A DNA stretch of 64,000 nt from assembly GCA_963580455.1 (NCBI GenBank), contig OY756964.1, forward strand, positions 1,860,001 to 1,924,000, in the 5' to 3' direction. This document shows positions 38,658 to 51,161 of this stretch, in pieces (position 1 is the first letter of the stretch; each line of letters opens with the position of its first letter). Under the pieces are notes generated by a model, which was not told the DNA's origin, made no database searches, and saw only the letters and a program-made list of their open reading frames with translations. This DNA comes from Euonymus europaeus (lineage: Eukaryota > Streptophyta > Magnoliopsida > Celastrales > Celastraceae). Made by a program: the position numbers and the translations under genes.

Positions 38658-39166
38658 TTAACTTGCTATATATAGTGGCAAACTTGGACATGGTTTCAGT
38701 CGACACAGATGGTTCTATAATGATGTTATTCATTGCTCATAATGATTTCAGAACTTCTGCAACTCTAAAATTTCTACTAACACCTGAAACTGCTAACTAT
38801 TCTTCCCATTCTCCAATTCTGACGCTATCAAATAGTAAGGAGCTCATTGATGAAAATTATGTTCAAGAGACAGAGTTGCGAGTATTCGCCCTTCACAAGA
38901 TTGAAACTTTTTTGCCATCGGTGTTTTGCACAGACTTGGACTTTGGAGTTGAAATCTGCTACCATTAAATTTGTGTCAAAACTTGTTCGCATCACATATC
39001 ATACAATGATTTATGCCACAACGGAGGGTACTTTGAAAGGCTATAAAATCCCTCCATAGAATCACAACGAGAAGTGAACAGGTTCCATTCGGACGATGAA
39101 GCAGATGCCATACATCCATATCTACCAGATAAAGAAAAGAAAAGGAAGAGAACAGTGTACAGAAAT
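38658..39166. other. Tail-to-tail spacer between release factor (+) and SDR (-)
   Basis: 509 bp expected to hold both 3' untranslated regions. Short open frames on both strands (38663-39189) show no family similarity. Confidence 0.45.
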
Positions 39167-42100
39167 TCAGGTTGCCTTCTTCTTCCCAAACAATAAGCTC
39201 AATGAATAAATGTTGCCTTTGTTCACAGCAGCTTCTACTCGATTCCCACCAATCTAAAAGTTGTCAGACCAAAAACTAATATCAGAAAAATATGATGCGG
39301 CACTTTAAAAGAATGGGAAAAAAATGGAAAGGGGTTCTTCTGCATGACTTCTAAATGTAACTTTTCATCACTGCTTTTTCTATTGTTAAAGATCGAAAAC
39401 TAAGACAGATCACGCTTAGGTGTTGCTGTCAACTTTGGCATAACTTTGCGGGCAAAACCACATGTTAAGCCCTCCAACTTGTATCAAATCTCCTATTAAG
39501 CCCCCCAATTACTATTGTTCCTTATTGAGCCCTCAATCTAAGTGGAGCTCATCGAATATAGCCCTCACACGGTGGCCTGGTTACGCGTGGTTGCACACGC
39601 CACCTATAGAGCGTTGCTTGTTGTTATGTTACGTTTCACGTAGGTTAAAACTTAAAAAAGGAAAAGACAAATGGAAGTTAACATAAACTAGGGTTTGCAA
39701 GACCCCTTTTGGTGTCTCTTACCATACCCGCCTCCCTCGCACAGTCAAATTTCTTAAATTCTCCCAATGTCGATAATGTCGTCTTCCTCAATGTCGACGT
39801 CTTCAACGTCCGGTGAAGAATGAAGATGAGAGGGGTTTGGGTGATCAATTTTCGACATTTAACGATATAGGCGTTGATGTTCCACTACTCAATGAAAAGG
39901 ATAAGGAAGAATTGGTTGAAGCAAGGGAGAATGTTAGAAAATATAATCTTCGAAACAGACTTGCTGATGAGGTGAATATCGATGTCGCAGGGGTGAATGT
40001 GGAAGATGTTGAGGCGAGTTCTGAGTGCCTACCTAGGAAGCACGGGTGCGCCAAACACCCTGGGGCACCCGCGCCAGATACGTTTTGGGTGCGGGTGCGG
40101 CACGAAACGTTCTGAGTGCAGGATTTTACGAATCCAATTTTTTAAAAAATAAAAAATAAAATGGGTGAGGCTTATGTTCGGCTGGGTGCGGATTAGGATA
40201 TGTTTAGGTCAAATAAAGACTTAAACTCAAACTGTAAACGAAAAAAAATCGACGTTCTCAGAGACGCAGACCTACCTATGTCTGTGTGAGATCGAGACGG
40301 AAACCTAGCTGATTTCCGAACTTGCTGGTCGCTGATGGAGGTACAATCGAGGTCGCTGGTCGCTGCTGAGGTCGTTGATTGCTGATTAGGCAGAGTTCGC
40401 TGAACACATATTAGGTCGAGCTCGCGAGTTGCGACTAGAGTCTAACCAGGTGCCATCCTCTCGACTCTCTCTCTGTTTTTTGTCTCTCTCTTTCTGATTG
40501 TCTCTCTGCCTTCAACGATCTACTTCTGAGTGTTGTATGTTATGTACCTCTTTGACATTTTCCATTTCAGTAAACCACTAAACAAATTAATATGATGCTG
40601 CAGTGATGTCTGTGCATGCTAGTTCTAAGATTTTAAACTAATTTATTTTAAAAGAAAATATGTAGTATTGAGTGACCAGTGGCAGTGACCACTAACTTCG
40701 GCAGTTTGGTGTATGGTAATGGCCTAGTGGGTATATGGGTAGTGGCCTTATGTTTGATATTTCTATTTTATTTGATTATTTGATTACATTAATATTTATG
40801 TGCAATATGCAATATATATATATATATTGTATTCGCCGCACCCCTGCCGCACTATCCTTGATTTTGTAAGAATTGCTGAATCCGCATATCCCGAACCCCC
40901 GAATCCGTACCCGTGCATTCTATTGGTGCTTCTTAGGTGCCTACTATCCAAGTGATGATCCAGGGTTTTTTAGGAGATGGCGAGTATTCTGATCCAGAAG
41001 AGGTTGGAGAACCTATAAGGGCAGCTACTGTGCAACCCAGGTTTGATCCTACCTCACCTATCCTGTGTTTGCTTTAGGTATGATATTTAAAAATAACACC
41101 CAATTTAAGGAAGCAATAAAGGATTATGCTGTACTGAGGGGTCATAATCTGAAGTTTTTGAAAAATGAACCAAAAAGAACAAGAGTGAGGTTTGCCAATG
41201 GTTGTAACTTGTAAGTTAACAATGTTTGCTTTTGAGAATGATAAGGACAAAACATTCAAGTTGAAGACCTACCAGGATTCAAGATCATGTGGTAGAACTA
41301 ATAGGTTGAAATTTCTTGGGTGTAGTTATCTTGCTAGGAAAATGGAGGCAATAATTGAATCCTAGCAGTAAGGTATTGTAACTTCTTGTAGGCAACTGCC
41401 TCTTCATCAGTTCCTCCAAAACAACCCAGGCAGAAGAAAAGCCAAGGAGAAGCAAGTTAAGTGCAGGGGGATCAACTCAGGGCTCCACTTCTGCTCAGTC
41501 AAACAGTAGCAGAAAGAAACCAAGGCTGGTGGGTTATGAAACCTACATCAACCAGGAAATTGGTTTTGGGATAACTGATGTAAGTATATGGTTTTCATCA
41601 TTACTTATGTAAGTATATGTTTCATTACTAATGTATTTATATGCTTCATAACTGATGAAATTATACGTTTTTTTGTGTTATACCTGGTATTGGTAGAAGG
41701 AATTTTATAACAAGGCCCTTCAATGCACCAAGGCAAAGCATAAGACTGAGTCAGCGAGGCATTTCACCAAGCAATGCGGGCAAAAAAGGAGCAGGACCTA
41801 GGAGTTATTATTTTCCTACTGGTTTTTCAATTCTGGCTCTATGAATCATTTTGAATGACTTACCTTTTGTGTTCTTTCTGGTTTTTTTTTTCTTTCTGTT
41901 TTTGGATTTAAAGACATTAGTTTGGTTGATGTATTTTGTTACATTGTGTTTGGATTGGTAGTTTGGATGATATGAGAATGTTTTGCTTCAATTATATGTT
42001 GTTTGTTGACTCTAGGGGCTTATTAGGAAAATATCGTCAACTTGGAGGGCTTCTCATATGAATTGAACTTTGATAGATAGCGCGTGCAGCCACGCGTAAC

Positions 42101-45100
42101 TGGGCCACCGTGTGAGGGGTATATTCGATGAGCTTCGCTTAGATTAAGGGCTCAATAGGGAACAGTAGTAATTGGGGGGCTCAATAGAAAATTTGATATA
42201 AGTTGGAGTGCTTAACATATATGATTTTGCCTAACTTTGCGAGATTAGATACTTTTGCACTGTTAGACAAAGTCAAATATTTCATGGGTCCAGTGGAATT
42301 TTCGAGGAAAGAATTTACTAAGTAAATGGAAAGATACCTTGTCCATGAGCCAGTAGCCAATAGTTGGAACGTACTGCACCAAGTACATAACACCGAGTAC
42401 AGGCTGGCAAAGGAAAACATTTGGTAATAAAATCAGCTTAACCAGTACGTAGTAAGACCTGAGTTCAATATACATTGTGAACTTGTTGAATCCAAACTTG
42501 ATTTTAAAGCTCATTTCGCATTTCACAAAAAATTTAATCTTTTGCTCGATTTCTAATTATGAGTCTAATATTTTTCTAAAAACTCTATGGTTAATATTAT
42601 AAATTATAATTATTTATTGATACGCACTCATACAAGAAAACAAATATTGATTCACACACACATACATGATGATAAATGACAGATGATTTTTACTTAACGA
42701 AAAATCATTTAGCACAACATAAAATGATTTTTTTTTTTTGTTATTTTGGACATTTTATGTTCTAATTTTAGATATTTTTTTAATTTAATTTATATGGATA
42801 CTTCCTTAATTTAATGACTATATAAATATTCACTTATTCTTGATCACGTTTCAATAAATAGCCCTAAAAAGAAATTGAGAACACTGCCCCCAAACCCCCG
42901 TCAACATTTGGCCCATTCGACTATGACGCTGCAAGCCCCCCTTAATTTATTTTCTAGATTCGCCAGTGGATAAAATTATTGTCAAATATAATACAATCAG
43001 AAAGACATTTAGTGACTATGAAACTGCATGTTCTTGCAAGAGGAAAAGTGTGTGAATGCTCTTGCTTATAATTAATGATCTCAAGCTTCCTTAAAACCAA
43101 TGTGATACCTGGTATGATATCCAAGCTTCCTTTAAACCATGCGTGGCAGCAATAATCGTCAATTCCGCACACCTTCCTGCTGACACACGCTTCTGTCAAA
43201 AGAAGTGAGAGAAGTCCTATTAAAAAAATTAAAATCCAGATCACTGCAAAAAAAAAAAGTCAACATTGATTGCACGACAGGGCATCGGGATTCGGAAATG
43301 AATATGCCTCCAGAAGAAACGATAGTAGAACATCCACCATAAATAATTGATGATAGTGACATAGTGTATGGTATAAGTAAAACCTAGATCTGATAAAACA
43401 TTACAATTGTCACGAATAATAGACAGTATTCATTCTTTCAACATGATATCTTGTTATTGCAGAAAATCTATTGATTTTCATATTAGTCAATGGAGTGGAT
43501 CAATATGCATGTCAGTGAACCAAAAGGATTCACAAATTGCACGAGATCTCAACCGAGGTGTAGGTGGCCGAATTTATGAAGGCTACTCCATATCGTGGGA
43601 AAGCTGTTTTTGAAATTTAAATCTGTGATCTTAAGTTGCAATAGGAAAATATTAAAACAGGTGCCGAGGATTTCCCATGGAAATGATAATTGAAGCATCA
43701 ATATTTTCTGCCAAACTAGTGATAATTGACATCATTCAAGGCAAATCACCTCACGAGAACCCTTCTTAGCTGAGATTGTAGCTCCAGTGCCATTAGATGT
43801 TTCCACTGGCCCAGGACAAACAACAGTCGCCATAATCCCTTTTTGAAACAACTGCAGGTACAAAAGATTGAGTCGTCCTCACTAGGGAATGAAGAATAGG
43901 AAAGAAAGATAAACAGGTGGATGAAATAATAATCAGACATCGATTGATAATCAAAGTATAGGTTCTTTTTTGACTTCTTATTTAACCGTCAGGTTATGCA
44001 CAAGGTACCCCCAAACTGTTCTCACAGTCCTGTGGTAGTGGAAGAAGACAAAGAAGAAAGAGGAGGGGGCCACAGGAGAGAGAGAAAATGAAACTTTCAT
44101 TTATTTACAAGCTTGCCACCGGTCCAACTTTAAGAACTCTCCAAAGCATGTTTTTGTTTCTTGAATTTTCAAAAAACACATTTTTGAAAGTAATTTTCAG
44201 TTTTTCACAAAAAATTTAATTTTCAAAAACTAAAAACAGTTCTGAAAGCACCAACCAAACACACTCCTCCCCTTTTCTGGATTACTTTTTCATAGAAGGT
44301 TTATTGGCTTCCAATAAAATGGTCTTACTTAACAAATGACTGATTCAGGGACCAAACACATTTGACAGTAAAACCCAACCTGAGGAACTTATAGCAATGA
44401 CTTGAGAGTTGAGATTTGAGAGTCAAATTGCGACAAGTAAAATAGAGGCAACTAGCAGTTTCATATTCTTCTCCCTCAACACAGAAGTTATATGCAAACC
44501 TCGGAACGCAGGCTATGAAAGTATCCATTCAGAGCAAATTTAGAAGCCGAGTATACAGCCTGGCCCGGGTCAGGTGTCTTGCCTGCAGCACTGCTCATCT
44601 GCATGTAGCATGCGTCAAATCACTATGGATTAGAAGTTATAATATAATAAATAGGAGCACGAAAAGAAATTATCAGGGTCAAATCATCTAAATCTAGCAA
44701 TAAAAGGGAAATCCCATAAACTAATAGGTAAAAGACCACGACATGCTTGGAACACGCGACTAAGCTATCAGTGACCAATCTCAGATGAATTACATTAGTT
44801 CGCTAATAACAACAAAATACCAGCAACGGGCCTGGTTAAAATTTTGGGGGGCAAGTATCATTTGATTGGAAATGGCCCTGTCAAATTTCATTCATGAGGT
44901 TCCCAGATAATGCCAGCTTATAAACTTCATGATAGATGCCCTAAAACAAAAAGGAAAAGTGGCAGCAAATTACCTGTCGATAGAGGTAAAAATAAAATAG
45001 CTTACTTCAACGTACCACAACAAAATGACCCCTTCCCCTCTTCAGCATAAAAGGAGCCAAAAGCCGTGTAAGAGAAATTGTCCCCAAAACATTTACATTG

Positions 45101-47868
45101 AATGTAGTCTACAAGGAAGACAGAGTAAACCATGATTAGTTTTGTAACCACAGCTCAAAAGAAAGAACACACAAATGTTATTTAGTAACCACATAACAAG
45201 CGTGTGCATTTCCTCCTTAGTGGTTTAGTCAGTGTCACCCCCACCGACACCCAAGATGATGGAAGTTACCAATTAAAGGTATTTATACTAGTAACCTCTT
45301 CATAAAAAAATCCTCTCGGTCAACCTCCAGTTGAGAGCACATGGGTAAATTCTAAAATAACTTTGGTACCTTAACGCTTTCCTCTGTTACATCCAGTGCT
45401 GATGATTTCTGCCAAAAAAAAAATGAAAGCCAAAAGTGGTAGTTAAAACCATTGCCCAAATGCATTTGCTGCAGCAAAAGATGATCAATTCCAGCATATT
45501 CACATATTAGCAATGTAGGCACCATAGAGGTAGAGACTCATACTTGTGTTTGCAAAGCTAGAGTTAAGTAATTTACATTTTAAGTCACTTTCAAACTTAC
45601 GCTAACAGAACAATTTAATATCCCTTGGTCCTGTTGCTTTCGAGGAAATAAGCACGAAAGCCATATTCCATGCTCAAAAAACTTATGAATATAAATTTAT
45701 GTAGGATTCAGATATCAAAATCAACTTAATTTCAGTAGCAACAGTATCCTACTTTTTCTATATCTTTCTTTTACCTTCTTATGTAGTGAGTGATTTCATT
45801 GTACTGCTAGTACTAGTGATGTAATTAGAGGATGCAGCTAGAAGATATTATTGATGCCTTGTTGACATAGATTCATAAATTCAACTTAGCATTTGAAGAC
45901 CATCGTATTGAAGTCAAGGTCCACCAAATAAGATCAAGAAGTACAGCAATATTTATAACAATAGATATGCAGTAGCATGTGTATCTCTGGTTAATAATGT
46001 TTTTTGGAATGCAATCCCTTGTTAACAATCACATTGAGAGTCTGAGCAACAATGATTCTACATATTCCTCAGCTAACCAGTGGTATTACAGTATTAAGAC
46101 TTCATCAAAGAATGGCATGGCGCATACCTACGTACATGCCCCTCTCTCTACAAGTCTGCAGTTGTCTAATTATCACCCAAAACAGAATAGCCACTTACCG
46201 GACGCTCATAAGCAGCATTGTGGATCATATAATCAACACCAGCCCCAGAAAATAAAGACTCAGCCTTTTCAACAGCCAGCCGGAGAGAATCTTCAGAACA
46301 TGTCAAATCCAAAGGTAAGATCTCCACTTCTTCAGGTGCATGTTTGCCTGCAGGCATGCCAATATGTTAAAAAAAACACAGAAAAGTAGAAGAAATGGAC
46401 TTTAAGGAGTCAAATGACTCAGACCCTGCTTTGTAAGATATACCCTTTAGTTGATTCTTAACTCGCTCCAATTCAGGTTCATTCCTTGCAGAAAGAATGA
46501 GTTTGGCGCCTAAACTTGCCAAGTGTTTAGCCAGAACCTCCCCTAAAGTCCACCAGGAAGAGGAAAAAAATGATATCTCACAAACACTTGTCAGAAAAAA
46601 GGATATCTCACAAATATGCATAGGGGAAACGATGAATCTTGCTTGAATGGATTAAAGCAAAAACACTATATAGGAAGGAAATTCAATTCTAGAATCATAA
46701 AGACAAGAAAGAAAGAAAAAAAGAATCTCTACTGCAACTCTGCTTTAAGTGGCAAGTCTGCAAGTTACAATCACCATCCATCAACTTGCAAATGACAGTA
46801 ATCCTATGCAGTTATATGAAAATAATTGAAGAGATAATATCACAGTTTGTGTTTGGATAGCATCTCTCTGAATGATTTTAAAATAAATGAAGACACCAAA
46901 GTCATAAATCTATACAAGAAGTTGACCTCTATTTCTAAGATATGCATGGACAGATGGCCTGGCATCAGTTTGGCCAGCAAGTTAGGTTAAAATAACCTCT
47001 ACGTCCCTCGGTATCACAGTTACATTCCATATTACATCATTGACCATACATTGCGGTAATTTCTTAGATAGTATCAACAATAGTTATGTACGAAAAAATG
47101 CCCCCAAAGATTGTAGACGGAAGAATAATAGCATAGGGACAGCATAATATGATTTACAATAATAAAAAACACAACAACTGCCACCGCCATCCAGACCCAA
47201 AACTGTCATGACTCATAATGCTAAGAAGCATCAATTACGGCAACGTATTGATGAATTAAAGTGCAGAAAACACTTCGAACAGACAATATTGGAACTCAAC
47301 AAGAGAATCACAAGATAAGATATAAGCATTATCACGATAACGAAAAAGGAAAAGTGAAACTATGCAAAATCACAGCAAAAGGTCATTGATTGACATAAAA
47401 ACACACCCAAAAAAAAAAAGGAAAGGGAATTATAATTACCAATTCCACGGCTAGCTCCAGTAATCCAGACAACCTGATACAAAACACAAAAACCCCAAAT
47501 CAAATCAAAATTCCAGAAATATTTCCACTTAACAAGAAAATAGTGAAGCTCAACCTAGAAATCTTCTATCTTCTCCACGAAAACGTTGTTTTTTTTTTTT
47601 TGAATATTGCCAATTTCGATTTACCTTATCTTCAATCTCTTCTCGCTTCACATGCTTCTTCGACAATAGCGTGAAATCCCCTGAAATTGACCCAATAAAA
47701 TAATCCAAGTAACAAACGGACTGAACCAAAAAGTGATAATGAAATCTTAGTTTCAATGCACAGTATTATTGTATACATATGCGTAATGCATTCATTACCA
47801 TCGGCAGTGACAAATTTGAAAACCAGGAAAAGTGAAAGAGCGAGGAAGAGTAGAGCCACCACAAGCAT
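39167..47868 (-). CDS. Membrane-anchored short-chain dehydrogenase/reductase (DHRS7-like)
   Basis: NAD(P)-dependent oxidoreductase of unproven substrate, matching my memory of Arabidopsis At3g03330. Twelve exons join in frame to about 325 residues: 47799-47868, 47625-47680, 47440-47473, 46444-46542, 46199-46347, 45370-45408, 45016-45108, 44500-44598, 43750-43851, 43109-43192, 42338-42403, 39167-39253. The N-terminus MLVVALLFLALSLFLVFKFV is a signal anchor, so it probably sits in the ER membrane. Cofactor motif WITGASRGIG (45-54), structural HNAAYERP in place of the usual NNAG, catalytic Ser in MSSAAGK (182-183) and YSASK (Tyr196, Lys200), then CPGPVETSNGTG. A C-terminal hydrophobic segment PVLGVMYLVQYVPTIGYWLM could be a second membrane contact. 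The last intron (39254-42337) is expanded by a Mutator-like element. It runs tail-to-tail with the release-factor gene. Confidence 0.92.
39451..42231. mobile_element. Mutator-like (MULE) element, 2781 bp, in the last SDR intron
   Basis: Long inverted ends (about 39451-39610 and 42075-42231) start GGCAAAA and share GTTAAGC-CTCCAACTT, CCCCCCAATTACTA and CACACGGTGGCC. A direct repeat TAACTTTGCG (39441-39450 and 42232-42241) gives the 9-10-bp target duplication of Mutator elements. The interior keeps broken pieces of a MuDR-type protein: an acidic N-terminal segment (about 39813-40024), then NNTQFKEAIKDYAVLRG, FKLKTYQDSRSCGR and LGCSYLARKMEA (about 41085-41350), the MuDR DNA-binding domain, with stops between them. 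A C-terminal tail lies near 41400-41580. The catalytic core is absent, so it is non-autonomous. Confidence 0.88.
40033..40936. mobile_element. hAT-type element nested inside the MULE, 904 bp
   Basis: The ends are CTAGGAAGCAC and the reverse complement of CTAAGAAGCAC. Exact 8-bp duplication GTGCCTAC at 40025-40032 and 40937-40944. The termini are GC-rich (CACGGGTGCG; CCCGTGCATT) and no transposase frame is present. It interrupts the MULE reading frame, so it landed after the MULE. Confidence 0.87.
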
Positions 47869-48114
47869 ACTTCCTTTTGTGAAACTAAAATTAACAGACT
47901 GAATGTGCGTGCGCCAGCACTTATTTATATATAGGATCCGGAAATTTGTCAAATTCACCTAAAATTCATGTTTGACTTATTTTTTGAAAAACTAAATAAA
48001 TAATCTACTTTAGTAATATTATGATTAAAGCGTCCTTTAGTGGTCGAGCATTTTTTTTGTTATGTGGCTTTTTTATAGTGTGACAAAATTTTAATGGAAA
48101 ATGATTTATATTTC

Positions 48115-48412
48115 ATGGGGTTGTATCTCATGGGATCTCATATTTTATTCTATTGTATTATTACAATGGAATAACAGATTTTATTACAATGGAATAACGT
48201 ATTTCATTGTAATAATACGTATTTCAATGTACTAGAATTTATTATTTTATTGTATTATTACAATGAAATATCTCATACGTTATTCCATTGTATTATCACA
48301 ATGGAATAACATATTCTAACACAGTGAAATAACGTAGTCCATTGTAATAAAATATTTTATTCTATTGTATTATACAATAGAATAAATTATGGGATCCTAT
48401 GGGATATAAAAC
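48115..48412. mobile_element. AT-rich fold-back repeat cluster (MITE-like)
   Basis: The left edge (TCTCATGGGATCTCATATTTTATTC...) matches the reverse complement of the right edge (ATCCCATAGGATCCCATAATTTATTC...). The interior is a run of near-palindromes of the type TTATTCCATTGTAATAATACAATGGAATAA, repeated in both directions. No coding potential. Boundaries approximate. Confidence 0.6.
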
Positions 48413-48747
48413 GGCGCTGAATTTTAATTTGTGGTCAAGCATTTAATTTAAAAAATAAAAAAAAATCATCATGCAATTGCATGAGGGCTCTATTAGTTGT
48501 CGGACAAACGAAAACATTAAGAAGTGGCTAACAATTTCCTATGGATATAATTGAAAGGAGCGAGAGAATTCTCTTAAAGGCAAATGGTCCAACCCTTTGC
48601 CTCCAGGTCAATTCTCAAGCTGCTTTGAAAATGGAAAATGGAGCGTCATATGGATTTGGATTAAGTTAGGCTAATAAAAGTTGGGTTCTATAACATTTTT
48701 GGGTAACTAATTGGCTGAAGGAAGGTAAGGCTTTAACATTGTGTTTT

Positions 48748-49001
48748 TGTAACAGCCTAGCTCAGCCGCCACTGGCACCAACCGGGCCCATGGGCCACTA
48801 TCCCTAACCCATTTGGCCCTGCAGGCGCCCAAGTTGTTGGTGTGAGGCAAAGCAGAGCAGAGCCAAGGGCGACATGTTAAAGGGTGAGGTCGCTGGTTCG
48901 AATCTCACTAACAACCCGAGCTTGAGCGTGCGCCAGATGGGTTGGGGGTAGTGGCCCATGGAACCCGACAAGTAGTCATGAGGCTGGCCTTAGTCGTTAC
49001 A
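48748..49001. mobile_element. 254-bp GC-rich fold-back element
   Basis: Begins TGTAAC and ends GTTACA, flanked by the 5-bp direct repeat GTTTT (48743-48747 and 49002-49006). About 80 bp at each end are inverted copies; both contain CATGGGCCACTA followed by C-runs and AACCCAT. The middle holds GTCGCTGGTTCGAATCTCAC, which resembles a tRNA B box. The family is not recognised. Confidence 0.65.
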
Positions 49002-49006
49002 GTTTT

Positions 49007-51161
49007 GCCAACCTTATTATGGAGTGTTTTTCTCTCTTAAGTAGAGATTGGGAGGTTCAAATTACCCATATTTTTAGAGAGCAGAATCTTATAAGGTCAT
49101 GAATAATTTGCTTTGGGAAGATTTTATTCGAGTTAGTTTGCTCAGGACTGTGATGAGGGCAGATTAATTTGTGTTTGTTTTGGGTGTTCCTTTTCCTATT
49201 GCCAAAAAAAAATAAAAAAATTACTAAATCTTTTCAATGACAAACCTAAAAAAAGTAAAATCTTTTCAATGAGAAGGAAAGGTAAAATCCTTTTAACACC
49301 TACAACCACCATTTTTTTTTTGAGAAATAATTTTGTTTGAAAATAATTCGGATATATAACCTAATTTGGATTTTTGAAGATCAAAATATCCTTCTTTTGA
49401 TGAATAAAACTGAACAAAACTCCTTCCACTTCCTCGAAAATTTTAGACTATGCACTTCATTCCTAACCTCTGATCTCCACCAAATTTGAAACATCTACAC
49501 TGCATTTGTATTTTTCAACCAGATTTCATCATTAAAGTGAAGATATTTTCATTATGAAACTCGTCAGACAATGTAAATCAAATGAGTTCACTTATATGTG
49601 AATGCTTCGTATTTTTCTATCAACACATGTCACATTTTTCAAAATTTGTCTGTTAGTGTTTGAAAATATATTTAGAGGTCGAGCAATTAACATTATTTAG
49701 TCGAATAGATTTTCAGTTGATCGAGCAATTGATATTATCTGGTCAAGCAAGTATTCAGTTGGTGGAGGAATTGACATTATTTGGTCGAGCATGGTTTTAA
49801 ACGGTCTAGAATGTGGATGAGTATTTTTTTTAAAGGACGAGCGAGACCATTCATACTAAAGTCTAAACTAGTGATAAAAGCAAATTCAATAATATCAAAA
49901 GATGTCATCCTTTTGGCAAATTTAAAATTTAATCTGATTTCAATTTTTCCTTTATCTAGAGTTGGGGATTCAACTTGTCGTAGAAGCAGCTGATGAACTA
50001 ATTGTTCAAAGGAAAAAAATCTCACCAATATCCATAAAGATGCCGAATCATGTTCTCCTAAACATCTCTAGTTGATTCTCACCCAAGTAGATTCTGATTT
50101 GCTCAATGACATGTGAGATGTTTGAAAAAATGATAACTTTTGATGAAAAATTATCATTATCATAAATAGGGTAATTCATTGTTATTCTGCACGAGAAACA
50201 AAGGGTTAAGTATTATGTAATACATGCTCAATAATAAAAAAAAGACAGTACAAATAGTGCTCGACTAGTAAAAAACACGCACACAACCAAAAAAATGTAA
50301 TACTTGCTCAAAAATAGCTACATGCTTGACGAATAAGATATACTCAACCACAAAACCTTGCTTCACCACAATATCATAGCACTTGCTCAACCAAGAAAAT
50401 CAAAAAAATAAATCATGCTCAACCATTGGAAAAAAAAAAAATGCCCGACTAAGAAATAAAAAATGCCTGACTAATAAATAAAACATGCTCGACCAGCAAA
50501 CATTATGGGAGATTGAGAGTAGTTGAATCATTAATAAGAACCTAGAATTCCCTAATAATGATACATGTAAAAATAAGAATCCAAAATTCTCTTACTATAC
50601 AGATGCAACAAAACAAAGACCTTAATTTTTAAAAAGAAAAAAGAATTGAAAATCAATAAATAACTGACCCCAAAGTGTCCAAACAATCACAATTTGTTGC
50701 CGAAAATTATGATCGAGAATCTGCTATTGATTGATTTTTTTCTTTCGGTTCTCGATGCCGAGGTTTGACATCAAAGTTGATAGTCGTTTCTGTTTTCAAT
50801 TTAGAAGTGACAGGAACTGTGGAAAATGAAGTTTATATATAATAAAAAGGACATTTTCATACTTTCATTCGTAAAGTAGATAATATATCTGTTGTTTTTT
50901 TAATTTTAAAAATGTCTTTGTTACAACATTTTTTTAGTAAATCCGGTTATTCCTGGAAGAAAAAAAATATCCCTTATGTACAGTGTAAATCTCTTTGTGG
51001 CCCCAGCCTTTGTAGGGTTACCCGAAAGAAGAGAGGAAAAAGGGGGATTTTTATCACACTGAGAGGCAGCAAGAAAGGCTGCCAACAGAAAGAAAGAAAA
51101 AGAGGAGGGAAGGAAAGAAAGCAAACGGAGCCGCTAGCTAGTCAAGTAGACGAGAAGGAAT
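49007..51161. other. AT-rich spacer with degenerate GCTCGACCA-type motifs
   Basis: No supported gene. Words of the form GGTCGAGCA occur in one orientation at about 49677-49795, and the reverse form TGCTCRACCA recurs many times at about 50225-50500, each every 20-50 bp. The last 250 bp (50900-51161) is the likely leader and promoter of the next plus-strand gene, with GAAAGAAAGAAA-rich sequence. Confidence 0.5.

Noticed and set aside
48880..48925. A tRNA gene suggested by GGTTCGAATC.
   Set aside because: No A box at the right distance and no cloverleaf; the sequence lies inside a fold-back element.
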